From Neobacillus bataviensis (GTDB lineage Bacteria > Bacillota > Bacilli > Bacillales_B > DSM-18226), in the NCBI RefSeq assembly GCF_019969725.1, contig NZ_JAHXYW010000001.1, forward strand, positions 310,001 through 374,000: a DNA stretch of 64,000 nucleotides, written 5' to 3'. Shown here in pieces: positions 34,581 through 43,670 of the stretch (positions within the stretch are counted from its first letter, which is position 1; each line of letters starts with the position of its first letter). The translations under genes and the position numbers were made by a program. The notes below the pieces were generated by a model. It made no database searches. It saw only the letters and a list, made by a program, of their open reading frames with translations, and was not told where the DNA came from.

Positions 34581-35762
34581 ATGCAAGGAATTAGTAAAGG
34601 CCATCCAAAGCTCAAAGGACATCAACATGGAATGGGTAAGACAATTGATTATGATCAAAACCCATTTATCGTGATTTGGGAAGTAACAAGAGCTTGTCAG
34701 CTAAAATGCGTTCACTGTCGCGCTGATGCGCAGGTTACCCCTGACCCGTGGGAATTATCCCACTCGGAAGGAATCAATCTCATTGACCAAATTTACGATA
34801 TGGATAATCCAATGCTTGTGTTCACAGGCGGAGACTGCATGATGAGAGAAGACTTATTTGAACTCGCTGATTATGCCATAAAAAAAGGTATGCGTGTTTC
34901 AATGACACCTAGTGCGACGCCAAATGTAACTATTGAAAAAATGAAAAAGGCAAAAGCAGTAGGCCTTTCACGCTGGGGCATCAGCCTTGATGGACCAACT
35001 CCGGAAATTCACGATCACTTCCGAGGAACACCAGGTTCATTTGAACTTACGCTTGAAAAAATAAAATACTTAAATGAATTAGATATGCCGCTGCAAATTA
35101 ATACGGTTATCTCTCGATACAACTATGATCATCTCGAAGATATGGCCAAGTTAGTTTGTGAATTAAAGGCAGTAATGTGGTACATCTTCCTGCTTGTTCC
35201 AACTGGCCGCGGTCAATTAGACGCATGTATTTCACCTGCAGAGCATGAAAAAGTTTTTCGCTGGCTATACGAATTAAGCAAAACCGCTCCATATGATATT
35301 AAGACCACCGCAGCACAGCATTACCGCCGGGTGGTATTGCAGCAAAAACAGCGGGACCATTTAATCGAAAAAGGCGAAATTAAATACGAAGATACGATTA
35401 CAACTGATTTCGCCTCGATGCACGATGGCTTAAAGCGTGCGCCAAAAGGTGTAAACGATGGAAACGGCTTTGTGTTCGTGTCTCATATTGGCGATGTCAT
35501 GCCAAGCGGTTTATTGCCGATTGTCGGCGGAAATGTTCGTGATACTCCACTTGCAGAAATTTACCGGGAATCGAAAGTATTCAAGGAGCTTCGCCAGCCT
35601 GACAACTATAAGGGCAAATGCGGTGTCTGTGAATACAACAAAATTTGCGGTGGTTCCCGCTCAAGAACGTATGCGGTAACTGGAGACTATTTAGAGAGTG
35701 AACCATTCTGTGTCTATATCCCACAAGCAATGAGGAATAAAGAATCTTCCTCTTTAGTTTAA
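34581..35762 (+). CDS. Radical SAM/SPASM protein (NirJ/AhbD-like, TIGR04053-type)
   Basis: About 393 residues. The radical SAM cluster motif CQLKCVHC lies in FIVIWEVTRACQLKCVHCRA near residue 39, followed by the glycine-rich FTGGD motif. A C-terminal SPASM region holds CGVCEYNKICGGSRSR...PFC, ligating one or two further 4Fe-4S clusters. The wording is close to haem d1/alternative haem enzymes NirJ and AhbC/D and to the Bacillus TIGR04053 family, whose substrate is not known to me. Three in-frame ATGs (34563, 34575, 34581) compete; GGTGAT best fits 34581. No precursor peptide gene is adjacent. Confidence 0.82.
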   Translation: MQGISKGHPKLKGHQHGMGKTIDYDQNPFIVIWEVTRACQLKCVHCRADAQVTPDPWELSHSEGINLIDQIYDMDNPMLVFTGGDCMMREDLFELADYAIKKGMRVSMTPSATPNVTIEKMKKAKAVGLSRWGISLDGPTPEIHDHFRGTPGSFELTLEKIKYLNELDMPLQINTVISRYNYDHLEDMAKLVCELKAVMWYIFLLVPTGRGQLDACISPAEHEKVFRWLYELSKTAPYDIKTTAAQHYRRVVLQQKQRDHLIEKGEIKYEDTITTDFASMHDGLKRAPKGVNDGNGFVFVSHIGDVMPSGLLPIVGGNVRDTPLAEIYRESKVFKELRQPDNYKGKCGVCEYNKICGGSRSRTYAVTGDYLESEPFCVYIPQAMRNKESSSLV

Positions 35763-35770
35763 ATTAATAA

Positions 35771-35804
35771 TGGGCATTCCAATTTTAGGAATGCCCATTT
35801 TTTT
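35771..35804 (+). terminator. Intrinsic terminator of the radical SAM gene
   Basis: TGGGCATTCC-AATTTTA-GGAATGCCCA followed by eight T. Perfect stem. Confidence 0.93.
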
Positions 35805-36901
35805 CATTCAATTAATCCCGTATCACTGATTTTTACTTTCGTATCTACCTTAAAGGCAAGTTGAGGATAAATTCGCTGCCATTCTTCCCAATCATTCTTA
35901 TTAAAATGGCGGGAGCGATAACGTAAGCCAAAACCAATCGGGTCTACATTTGCTTTTTGAATTTTCACCAGTACCTCTTTAATTTGCTTTTTTAATTGCC
36001 TTTCTGCAGCTTTTTCATATTGGGATAAATGTTCATTCGTTATTTTTACGGTCGTTTCCTCAATATTCCCTTTTACCTTCACACTCAAATTAATGTATGG
36101 CTGTTTTCCTTTTGGTGTAAGAATTTTATATTTTGTTTTTATTTTGGACGTGTTCACGATAAATTTCTTATTTCCTGTTTTTACCCATAATGCACTTTTA
36201 TTTTCCCGATTCATTATGTGATTAAGGATTTTCGTCTCTTCTTGGGCTAAACTAAGAGTCAATCCACTTTTATTAAAAAGCCCTACTGAGTTAATTTCTA
36301 GTATATCTTTTTTCGCTTCAATGATTGGAAGAAAGGGGTCTAATCCTCTTTCAATTAATCTTTTTTTCATATCAAAATAAAACTATGAAATGATATAGGG
36401 TGTTTCTGACCCTTCTTTTCCTAGAGAAAGAAATAAAGTATTGGATGGGAGCTGTTCTGATTTAGGCTTTACCTTTAGGACTTCCATCGCTGTTGGTTTA
36501 CCGATTGCCACCCATGCAATTTCTTGGATATCTCTTCTTCTTGCTAACCAATAATAAACCCCTGCGTTATCGGTTAATTTAACCATTTCTTCGCTGAACA
36601 CCACTACTTTGGCATGACTAAAATCAATTTCTTTATCAACTTTTGTTTTAATCGCCCTTACGGCTTCTGCCATGGAATCAGCTTTTTCAGTAACAATGAT
36701 AAAATCATTTGCCTTATTCTTACCCCCCGGTATCGCAAATTTAAGGCTGACCAGATATTTTTTCGAACTGTTCTTTGTTTTATCAACCCCGATACTGACA
36801 ACAAACAAACGTTTATCGATGTCTTTAAAGCCACAGCCATTTAACATTAAGACTGCTGTTAACGTGATTATGATAAATCTCCACTTAACAAGAGTTTTCA
36901 T
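35804..36901 (-). pseudogene. gerC-type spore germination lipoprotein, interrupted by an amber codon
   Basis: The two halves of a Ger(x)C protein lie in the same frame, separated by one TAG at 36383-36385. The N-terminal part (about 172 residues) has a lipoprotein signal with lipobox LNGC and the GVDKTK segment. The C-terminal part resumes after TAG as F-Y-F-D-M-K-K-R-L-I-E-R-G-L-D-P with the family's LPIIEA and GLRYRSRHF segments. The total length of about 365 residues is normal. The single nonsense codon is the only lesion visible here. GerC proteins are the lipoprotein subunits of germinant receptors. The start overlaps the gerB remnant by four bases. Confidence 0.9.
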
Positions 36902-37980
36902 GCTGTCCGCCTCCTAGCCCAAAGGAAAAAGATAGAGACGGTCATCACTTCAGCACCAAGAAGAAGGATCAACCAATAAGCAGTTATTTTATTTAAGAGA
37001 ACCGTATTTAGAAAAATGACACCTGCAAATGCACTGCAAGAAAAGGCAGCCAAAATCATCCAATTTATCTTTTTGTTTTCTTTTCCCTTAAAGATGCCCT
37101 TCAATAATTCAAAGGCTACATGCCAGTGAATGGAAATACTCATGAGTGAAATACTCATATAAAACATTAAAAAGATGTATAAGACACGTCAATTGGACTA
37201 TAAACTAATCGGAGAGAATCTGAAGTAGAAATTCACGGATAGAGATATTCCTGTGCCCCATCTGAACCGTGAAAACCAATGGGAATAAAAAACGTGGTAA
37301 ATAAATTAAAAATCCCCAAAAATAAGATAATAATAAAATTCCAATACCTTATTTTTTCTTTGATTACTCGATTAAATATGATTAAATTCGTAAAACCAGA
37401 AAAACTATAAGTTGCTGCTGCTAGGGCCTTTATATTTGGTCTCTCAAATATATGTGTCCCGAGTTCCATTATAGAATCCCAGCTTAAGAATCCCTGGTAA
37501 GCGTCTTAAAGATAATAAAACCTATTAACGGTGTATTTAGAAATAAGACAATTTCCAGAAAGTATATGACCCTTTTTGTCGGGAGCTGGATAATCAGAAA
37601 AATCGCTGCTAACTAAATCGTGATCATTAAAAGTTTCGGCATCTCAGGATTAATGAAACGGCTTAATATATCGGTAAAATTAAGTAATGTAATGAGCCCA
37701 GCTGAAAACCAAAGAATTTGAATACTCCCTAAGTGAAGATTTACCAGCCAACGGTGTTTTGAATCTGCTAATATTTCTGGTAAACCCTTGCCTGGAAATT
37801 TATTAAGAGTATGACTGTATAAATAATTCATTCCAATCCCGATTGGTATGGCAATAAGGACACCCATAACAGAACCCTCATATCGATGCTCAATCAATAT
37901 TTTCGGAACAAAAATAATAACATTGATCAGCATATTTAATAACACTAAAATAGAAAGATAAAATCCTGATAAAATAGTAC
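36898..37980 (-). pseudogene. gerB-type germinant receptor permease, multiply disrupted
   Basis: Fragments of a GerAB-like amino-acid-permease-fold protein run in order along the minus strand. The first reads LSGFYLSILVLLNMLIN onward to PEMPKLLMITI, then TAG (near 37613). The same frame continues LAAIFLIIQLP to FKTLTRDS. A frameshift near 37480 leads to ELGTHIFERPNIKALAAATY. A second stop (TGA near 37233) follows EYLYP. A second frameshift near 37170 leads to the last helices. At least four lesions are visible, and the N-terminal codons are fused to the gerA remnant. Confidence 0.9.
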
Positions 37981-38289
37981 GGCCACTCCCCTGATTAACT
38001 CTTCAAGAGTTTGCTCTTTATTCTCAAATGGTTTCACCTTTGGGTGTGATTGCAGATAATTCAGAAACCTTTCAGCCGTCGCATTTTCGAAAAAAGGTTT
38101 GACCACATAATCTTGGATGACGGTCTCATCACTATTCGTTTTTATATATAAAGCTTCAATGTATTTTTCTTTCGTATGGAGTTCCTTGAAAACAGCATCC
38201 TCAGACTGCATTATTTTTTCTTTTAAATCTTCTTTGATGGATAGAACTTTATTAGATGGCATCTCCATGCTCCTAACAATTTCTTTCAT
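37945..38289 (-). pseudogene. gerA-type receptor subunit, N-terminal remnant only
   Basis: About 105 residues match the cytoplasmic N-terminal domain of GerAA-like proteins (a hydrophilic helix-rich domain leading to IRGVAVLF, where the family expects a G-x-x-V-L-x-x-D-G strand). The sequence then runs straight into the gerB reading frame. The membrane domain and the rest of gerA (over 1 kb in intact operons) are deleted. It forms the upstream part of the decayed gerABC operon. Confidence 0.85.
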
Positions 38290-38376
38290 CCTAATTTCCT
38301 CAAAGATTGGAATTTTATTCTATTAAATCGGGAATGTTGATTTTAGACAGCTTTTATTTGAAAGGAAAATTAGGAA

Positions 38377-39720
38377 ATGATGATAAAGGAAAAACAGGTA
38401 TCACAGGCATTTTTTCAATTTATTCTCCCCTTCTCATGGAAGGCAGTTACGATACGCAATTTCATCTTATTTCTACAAAAGAATCAATTTACCCCATATC
38501 GCTTAAAAGAATTACATAATGAAACGGCCTATTATGGAGGCTACCAAGTCTTACACAGTGATATGGAGGCTTTTTTTCATCCAATAACCTCTCAATTTCT
38601 CTTTCCATCATCCGGTCATGAGAAGGGATTTCAAAGGTATACGAAAGATATAAACGTAGAGAGCTTGTTGACAATTAACCATCAAAAAATTCCGTTTCAA
38701 ATCCATTCCATTGATTTAATCCTCTGTCCTTATGAGCTTGGATTCATTACAGTACGGACAGAAATAAAGGATACCTCTTTATCGAATGCAATAGATTTTG
38801 CCAATCATTTTAATAGGAAGGATTATGAGGATTTGCTTCCAGATTTGAGACACTTTGTTAATTTGGATTCACCACCCCCATTTTTGGAGCCAGACAAAAT
38901 GCATATCCAATCGCTTCTTCATTTCGCTGATGGAGAATCCATTGACGAAGTCGATGTATTCCGCTCAGTAACGCTTTGTGGGGAGAACGTGGGAAATCAT
39001 GAATATATAACCAACTATGTAAAAGACCACAGCTATAGCCGTTGGGCTCCCAATACATATATCTGTGTAAATGAAAACTGTTTTTCTTGTCTAACCAATA
39101 GCAGCACCCCAAAATTAATGGCTGTGGCCAAGCGCTTTTACGGAGAAAACTACTATTTGCATCTAATCAATCTATTTAATAAATTGGTGTTTGTTAAAAT
39201 TGCCCAAAACTATTCAACCATTCGCATTGAGAAAGATTATAATGAAATAGAAAAACTAATTTATTTTATTAATTCGTTTACTTCAAATTTTTTCTTTATA
39301 GAGTATCCAACTAATTTAGAAGGTCAGGAGCTTTTTAAACTCTTTAAACGTGCCTATAATATTGACTCGTTGTATTTAAATACTAAAGAGACACTTTTCA
39401 GCTTATTTAAGTATGAGGAAAATTCAGTGACAAAAAAGGACAGTATGCTCCTTTTAGTTCTCACGCTTTATACGGTAATCTGCGGTATCTTCAGTATGAA
39501 CCTATTTACAAAGGATCTAGAAGGAAAGATTGATTGGTCACATTTTAAGTCATATAATCCCTTTGAATACTTCGCGGTTTTTATTGTTTTTAGTGGTATT
39601 ATTGTGGTAGCCATACTTGGTTTCCAAAGCTTGTATCAAGTCATTCAAGAAAGAAAGAATAAAAAGCAATGGGATGAGCAGGCTGTTATTTCATCCCAAG
39701 TTCCCAAAAAAAGTAACTAG
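38377..39720 (+). CDS. Divergent CorA-like membrane protein (SMN variant)
   Basis: A 447-residue protein. Residues 1 to about 355 are soluble. Near the C-terminus are two membrane helices, the first ending C-G-I-F-S-M-N-L-F (near 375-383), followed by a short loop D-W-S-H-F and the second helix. This copies the layout of CorA (first helix ending A-G-I-F-G-M-N-F in the next gene), with GMN changed to SMN. The soluble part does not show the usual CorA sequence and holds a VNENCFSCLTN segment. It lies 11 bases upstream of corA and so is probably cotranscribed. Function unknown; a regulatory or partner subunit is inference. Confidence 0.65.
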   Translation: MMIKEKQVSQAFFQFILPFSWKAVTIRNFILFLQKNQFTPYRLKELHNETAYYGGYQVLHSDMEAFFHPITSQFLFPSSGHEKGFQRYTKDINVESLLTINHQKIPFQIHSIDLILCPYELGFITVRTEIKDTSLSNAIDFANHFNRKDYEDLLPDLRHFVNLDSPPPFLEPDKMHIQSLLHFADGESIDEVDVFRSVTLCGENVGNHEYITNYVKDHSYSRWAPNTYICVNENCFSCLTNSSTPKLMAVAKRFYGENYYLHLINLFNKLVFVKIAQNYSTIRIEKDYNEIEKLIYFINSFTSNFFFIEYPTNLEGQELFKLFKRAYNIDSLYLNTKETLFSLFKYEENSVTKKDSMLLLVLTLYTVICGIFSMNLFTKDLEGKIDWSHFKSYNPFEYFAVFIVFSGIIVVAILGFQSLYQVIQERKNKKQWDEQAVISSQVPKKSN

Positions 39721-39731
39721 GAGTTATTGAT

Positions 39732-40688
39732 ATGATTAGCTTCATGGGTATTACCCAGTCAAATACATTAGTAAAACAAGAAACGATTGATAAATTAACT
39801 CTACCCAAATATAAACGCTTTTGGGTGGATTTTAATGAACCAACTGATGAGGAGATAAAACATTTAAGCGAAACTTTTAATTTTCATCCACTGGCTATTG
39901 AAGATTGCATAAATACTACCCTTCAAAGACCTAAACTCGATTATTACGATGAATATACATTTTTTATTACTCACATTGTTCGAGAAGAAAGAGAGGAAAT
40001 CATAAAGGAAGAGCTAGAATTTTTTGTAGGTGAAAACTATATAGTTACTTTCCACCTTAAGCCTTCTATTGAAGTTGCTCAAGTAGTGAATAGAATAACA
40101 ACTTTAACCAACTTAGATAAGTTTACAAATACTCATGTGTTTTATGAAATTTTAGACAAAATCGTAGACAACTACTTCCCTATTATTTACAAAATTGAGG
40201 ATAAGTTAGATGAAATTGAAGATAACACTCTTAATAAACCAATGAATAATTTATTAAAAGAATTATTCGAAACAAGATATATGTTATTAAATCTAACGCA
40301 TACTGTTAATCCAATGCGTGATTTGCTCTACCGAATGTTAAATTCTCAGCATTTGAAAAACTTAATTACAAGAAAAGAATATTATTCTGATATCTACGAC
40401 CATCTTTTAAAGTTATCGGAAATGCTGATGGCAAACCGAGAGATAACCGCTGACATTCGGGATAACTATCTTTCGTTAAATTCCCATCAAACCAATAATG
40501 TGATGAAGGTTCTTACGATTATGACTTCCATTTTCGCTCCACTAACATTAATTGCAGGAATCTTTGGGATGAACTTTAAAAATATGCCTGAATTGGATTG
40601 GAAATATGGATACGGCTATTCTTTGGTTTTAATGGGCGTAATTGGGTTATCAATGTTTCTCTGGTTTAAGAAAAAGGGATGGTTTTAA
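39732..40688 (+). CDS. corA: CorA-family divalent cation transporter
   Basis: A 318-residue protein of typical CorA length. The N-terminal alpha/beta funnel domain (RFWVDFNEPTDEEIKHL, HPLAIEDC near 56-63) is followed by long helices and two C-terminal membrane helices with the signature GIFGMNF (near 283-289) and the MPE-type loop (NMPELDW) that binds hydrated Mg2+. It imports Mg2+, Co2+ or Ni2+. GGAG precedes the ATG by about nine bases. It is second in a two-gene unit behind a CorA-like paralogue. Confidence 0.93.
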   Translation: MISFMGITQSNTLVKQETIDKLTLPKYKRFWVDFNEPTDEEIKHLSETFNFHPLAIEDCINTTLQRPKLDYYDEYTFFITHIVREEREEIIKEELEFFVGENYIVTFHLKPSIEVAQVVNRITTLTNLDKFTNTHVFYEILDKIVDNYFPIIYKIEDKLDEIEDNTLNKPMNNLLKELFETRYMLLNLTHTVNPMRDLLYRMLNSQHLKNLITRKEYYSDIYDHLLKLSEMLMANREITADIRDNYLSLNSHQTNNVMKVLTIMTSIFAPLTLIAGIFGMNFKNMPELDWKYGYGYSLVLMGVIGLSMFLWFKKKGWF

Positions 40689-40772
40689 TTTACGTGCACT
40701 ATTGTTTAATTTTCGATATAAGCCAATCAATGTATAATAGACTGTATGAAAAAACAGAAAGGGGTACATTCC

Positions 40773-41822
40773 GTGCAAAATAAATATACAGAGGAAACCA
40801 TGAAATTATTGACGGACTTAGTATCAATTCCAAGCCCGTCCGGGAATACAAATGAAGTTATAACTTTTGTTGAAAAATACCTTTCCGAGCTGAAAATTGA
40901 GACGAAAAGAAACCGTAAGGGCGGATTAATTGCGACGATTGAAGGCAAGGATCAAAGCAGACACAGGATGCTGACGGCTCACGTAGATACACTCGGGGCA
41001 ATGGTTAAGGAAATCAAATCGAATGGGAGACTCAAAATTGACCTAATCGGCGGATTTAAGTTCAATTCGATTGAAGGAGAATATTGCCAGATAGAAACAA
41101 GCAGCGGCAAAAAATATACGGGGACCATTTTAATGCACCAGACCTCCGTCCACGTATATAAAGATGCCGGAAAAGCAGAACGAAATCAGGAAAACATGGA
41201 AATTCGAATTGACGAAAAAGTACATAATGCCGATGATATTCGCGCACTTGGAATTGAAGTAGGTGACTTCGTATCCTTTGACCCGCGTGTTGAAGTAACA
41301 CCAAGCGGCTTCATAAAATCCCGCCATCTAGATGATAAGGCAAGCGTAGCTTTGTTGCTCCAGTTAATGAAGCAGATAAAAACTGAAAATATTACACTCC
41401 CTTACACGACTCATTTTCTGATTTCTAATAATGAAGAAATCGGCTATGGCGGCAATTCCAATATTACACCGGAAACAGTTGAATATTTAGCCGTTGATAT
41501 GGGAGCTATCGGCGATGGTCAATCTACCGATGAATACACCGTATCCATCTGCGTAAAGGATGCAAGCGGCCCTTACCATTATGAATTACGAAAAAATTTA
41601 GTTGCTTTAGCAGAAGAAAATCAAATTGAATATAAACTTGATATTTATCCGTTTTATGGTTCCGATGCGTCTGCAGCCATCCGTGCCGGCCATGATATTG
41701 TCCATGGACTAATCGGACCTGGTATTGATTCATCTCATGCCTTTGAACGGACTCATCAATCGTCGCTTGAAAATACTGCTAAGCTTTTGTTCCATTACAT
41801 TCAATCAGATTTAGTTCTATAA
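40773..41822 (+). CDS. M42-family metallopeptidase (glutamyl/leucyl aminopeptidase type)
   Basis: About 349 residues. The two-zinc site residues are visible as AHVDTLG (near 71), HLDDKA (near 190), NNEEIGYGG (near 220), AVDMGA and the last His in SSHAFERTH. The fold is the TET/M42 aminopeptidase. A GTG at 40773 is chosen because AAAGGGG precedes it by nine bases. The in-frame ATG at 40746 lies only nine bases after a TATAAT box (40732-40737), so it would be at or before the transcription start. Confidence 0.9.
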   Translation: MQNKYTEETMKLLTDLVSIPSPSGNTNEVITFVEKYLSELKIETKRNRKGGLIATIEGKDQSRHRMLTAHVDTLGAMVKEIKSNGRLKIDLIGGFKFNSIEGEYCQIETSSGKKYTGTILMHQTSVHVYKDAGKAERNQENMEIRIDEKVHNADDIRALGIEVGDFVSFDPRVEVTPSGFIKSRHLDDKASVALLLQLMKQIKTENITLPYTTHFLISNNEEIGYGGNSNITPETVEYLAVDMGAIGDGQSTDEYTVSICVKDASGPYHYELRKNLVALAEENQIEYKLDIYPFYGSDASAAIRAGHDIVHGLIGPGIDSSHAFERTHQSSLENTAKLLFHYIQSDLVL

Positions 41823-41832
41823 TCATCTTTTC

Positions 41833-41866
41833 AAAAAGGCCAAGTGTCACAACTTGGCCTTTTTTA
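41833..41866 (+). terminator. Intrinsic terminator of the M42 peptidase gene
   Basis: AAAAAGGCCAAGT-GTCACA-ACTTGGCCTTTTTTA. The perfect stem with A/T flanks works best on the plus strand. Confidence 0.93.
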
Positions 41867-41985
41867 TATTATTTTTTAGGATTTGGTCACTTAAAATTAA
41901 TTCTTTTCTCATCTAATTTTAATGCAACAGATTCAAAACCGAATTATTATAGTTAAGTCAGTTGGGATTTAGGGGGTACACCACT

Positions 41986-42135
41986 ATGTTTGCTAGATTT
42001 AAAGCTTTCTTTCTCAATCAAAGGATAAAGTGGTTCGGCCGCTTTGTCTATTATTTGCTGATACTTCTTTTGTTATTTTTTATGTACGGTTTTAATGATG
42101 CAAGTGCCGGTTCTTATATTTACAACGACTTTTAA
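41986..42135 (+). CDS. dltX: DltX, small membrane protein of the D-alanylation system
   Basis: A 49-residue protein with one membrane helix and the conserved C-terminal motif ending S-Y-I-Y-N-D-F, the DltX hallmark. AGGGGG precedes the ATG by nine bases. It lies 17 bases upstream of dltA, the usual place in Bacillus operons, and is easily missed because of its length. DltX links the DltB channel to DltD in passing D-alanine across the membrane to teichoic acids. Confidence 0.93.
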   Translation: MFARFKAFFLNQRIKWFGRFVYYLLILLLLFFMYGFNDASAGSYIYNDF

Positions 42136-42152
42136 TGTGAGGTAGGTAAACA

Positions 42153-43670
42153 ATGAGAATATTAAACACCATAAGAGAGCTTGCACAATCACAACCCGAA
42201 ACATTGGCCTATATTTCACCCAATGTGGAAATTACTTATTCCGAGCTTTGGAGACAGTCTGATCAAGTGGCTGACTTTCTTATAAACCAAGATTTACAAA
42301 AACAATCACCGATATTGGTATATGGACATATGGAAGCCTCAATGCTGGTTTCTTTCTTAGGCAGTGTAAAGTCAGGTCATCCCTATATACCGGTAGATAC
42401 CTCGATTCCGTCGGAGCGGGTGATTAATATCATTAACAGTGCTCGAGTGGAATTAGTCATTAATTGTTCTGGGCAAGAGTTGGACATTGATACGACTTCA
42501 ATTTCTGTTGTAATTTTAGAGGAAATCCTTTTGGGGCAACCCTTTGAAAACCAAGTTGACCCCAAAAACTGGGTTGAAAACCAAGATAATTTTTATATCA
42601 TATATACCTCCGGCAGCACTGGTAATCCTAAAGGAGTTCAAATTTCAGCAGCTAATTTGGAGAGCTTTGTGGATTGGATGACTATGGATTTTCCGATCAA
42701 TGGACCATTTCGATTTATAAATCAAGCACCTTATTCCTTTGATTTATCTGTTATGGACCTTTACCCTGCTTTGGTCAGCGGAGGAACCCTTTTTGCTATC
42801 ACGAAAGAAATGATTGCAAGGCCAAAACTTTTATTTGAGGCATTATATGATTCTAAAACACAAATTTGGACATCTACGCCCTCTTTTGTGCAGATGTGTT
42901 TAATGGACCCCTCTTTTAATGAGGAGCTGCTGCCTGATATTTGCGTGTTTTTATTTTGCGGGGAAATTCTCCCTGTTGGCATCTGCCGGCAATTATTCGA
43001 CAGGTTTCCTAAAGCAAAAATATTCAACACATATGGACCAACAGAGGCGACGGTAGCAGTAACCTCGATTGAGGTTACTGCTGAAATGTTGGATTCCTAT
43101 CCATATCTCCCGATTGGAAAACCGAAAGAAGATACACAGATCCTATTTTTAGATGAAAATGGTAAAGAGGCTTCCCCTGGTGAGAATGGAGAAATGGTTA
43201 TTGTCGGTCCAAGTGTTAGTAAAGGGTATCTTGGACAGCCGGAACTAACGGAACGGGCTTTTTCTCAATATAATGGGTATCTCGCCTATCGCACAGGGGA
43301 TGCCGGCTACCAAAATCAAGAAGGGCTTATTTTCTACAAAGGCCGGATTGATTTTCAAATTAAACTGCATGGCTACCGAATGGAATTAGAAGAGATTGAA
43401 TTCCATATTGCCAAATCAAAATTTGTGAAAGCTGCAGCCGTCATACCAGTTTTTCAAAATGAGAAAATTGACTATTTAGAAGCCGTGATTATCCCTGATC
43501 ATTATGAATTTGAAAAAGAATATCAGTTAACGGGTGCGATAAAAAAAGAACTTCGCGAAATTCTCCCTGCTTACATGATTCCGAGGAAGTTCTCCTATCA
43601 TAAGGAGCTTCCGATTACGGCCAATGGGAAACTGGATCGAAAAACAATAAAGGATATGGTGCGGACATGA
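42153..43670 (+). CDS. dltA: D-alanine--D-alanyl carrier protein ligase
   Basis: A 505-residue adenylation enzyme. The AMP-binding motif YTSGSTGNPKG is near residue 151, with A5-type NTYGPTEATV near 292, YRTGD near 385 and the C-terminal lysine in NGKLDRK near 495. It activates D-alanine and loads it on DltC. AGGTAGG precedes the ATG. The four-base overlap with dltB (ATGA) indicates translational coupling. Confidence 0.97.
   Translation: MRILNTIRELAQSQPETLAYISPNVEITYSELWRQSDQVADFLINQDLQKQSPILVYGHMEASMLVSFLGSVKSGHPYIPVDTSIPSERVINIINSARVELVINCSGQELDIDTTSISVVILEEILLGQPFENQVDPKNWVENQDNFYIIYTSGSTGNPKGVQISAANLESFVDWMTMDFPINGPFRFINQAPYSFDLSVMDLYPALVSGGTLFAITKEMIARPKLLFEALYDSKTQIWTSTPSFVQMCLMDPSFNEELLPDICVFLFCGEILPVGICRQLFDRFPKAKIFNTYGPTEATVAVTSIEVTAEMLDSYPYLPIGKPKEDTQILFLDENGKEASPGENGEMVIVGPSVSKGYLGQPELTERAFSQYNGYLAYRTGDAGYQNQEGLIFYKGRIDFQIKLHGYRMELEEIEFHIAKSKFVKAAAVIPVFQNEKIDYLEAVIIPDHYEFEKEYQLTGAIKKELREILPAYMIPRKFSYHKELPITANGKLDRKTIKDMVRT

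Noticed and set aside
34392..34658. A minus-strand 88-codon frame upstream of the radical SAM gene
   Set aside because: It overlaps the start of a well-supported gene, has no ribosome site and reads as AT-driven hydrophobic sequence.
41880..41985. ECF-sigma (SigX-type) promoter for the dlt operon
   Set aside because: A TGCAAC and a CGAATT are present, but their spacing (11 bases) is too short for an ECF promoter.
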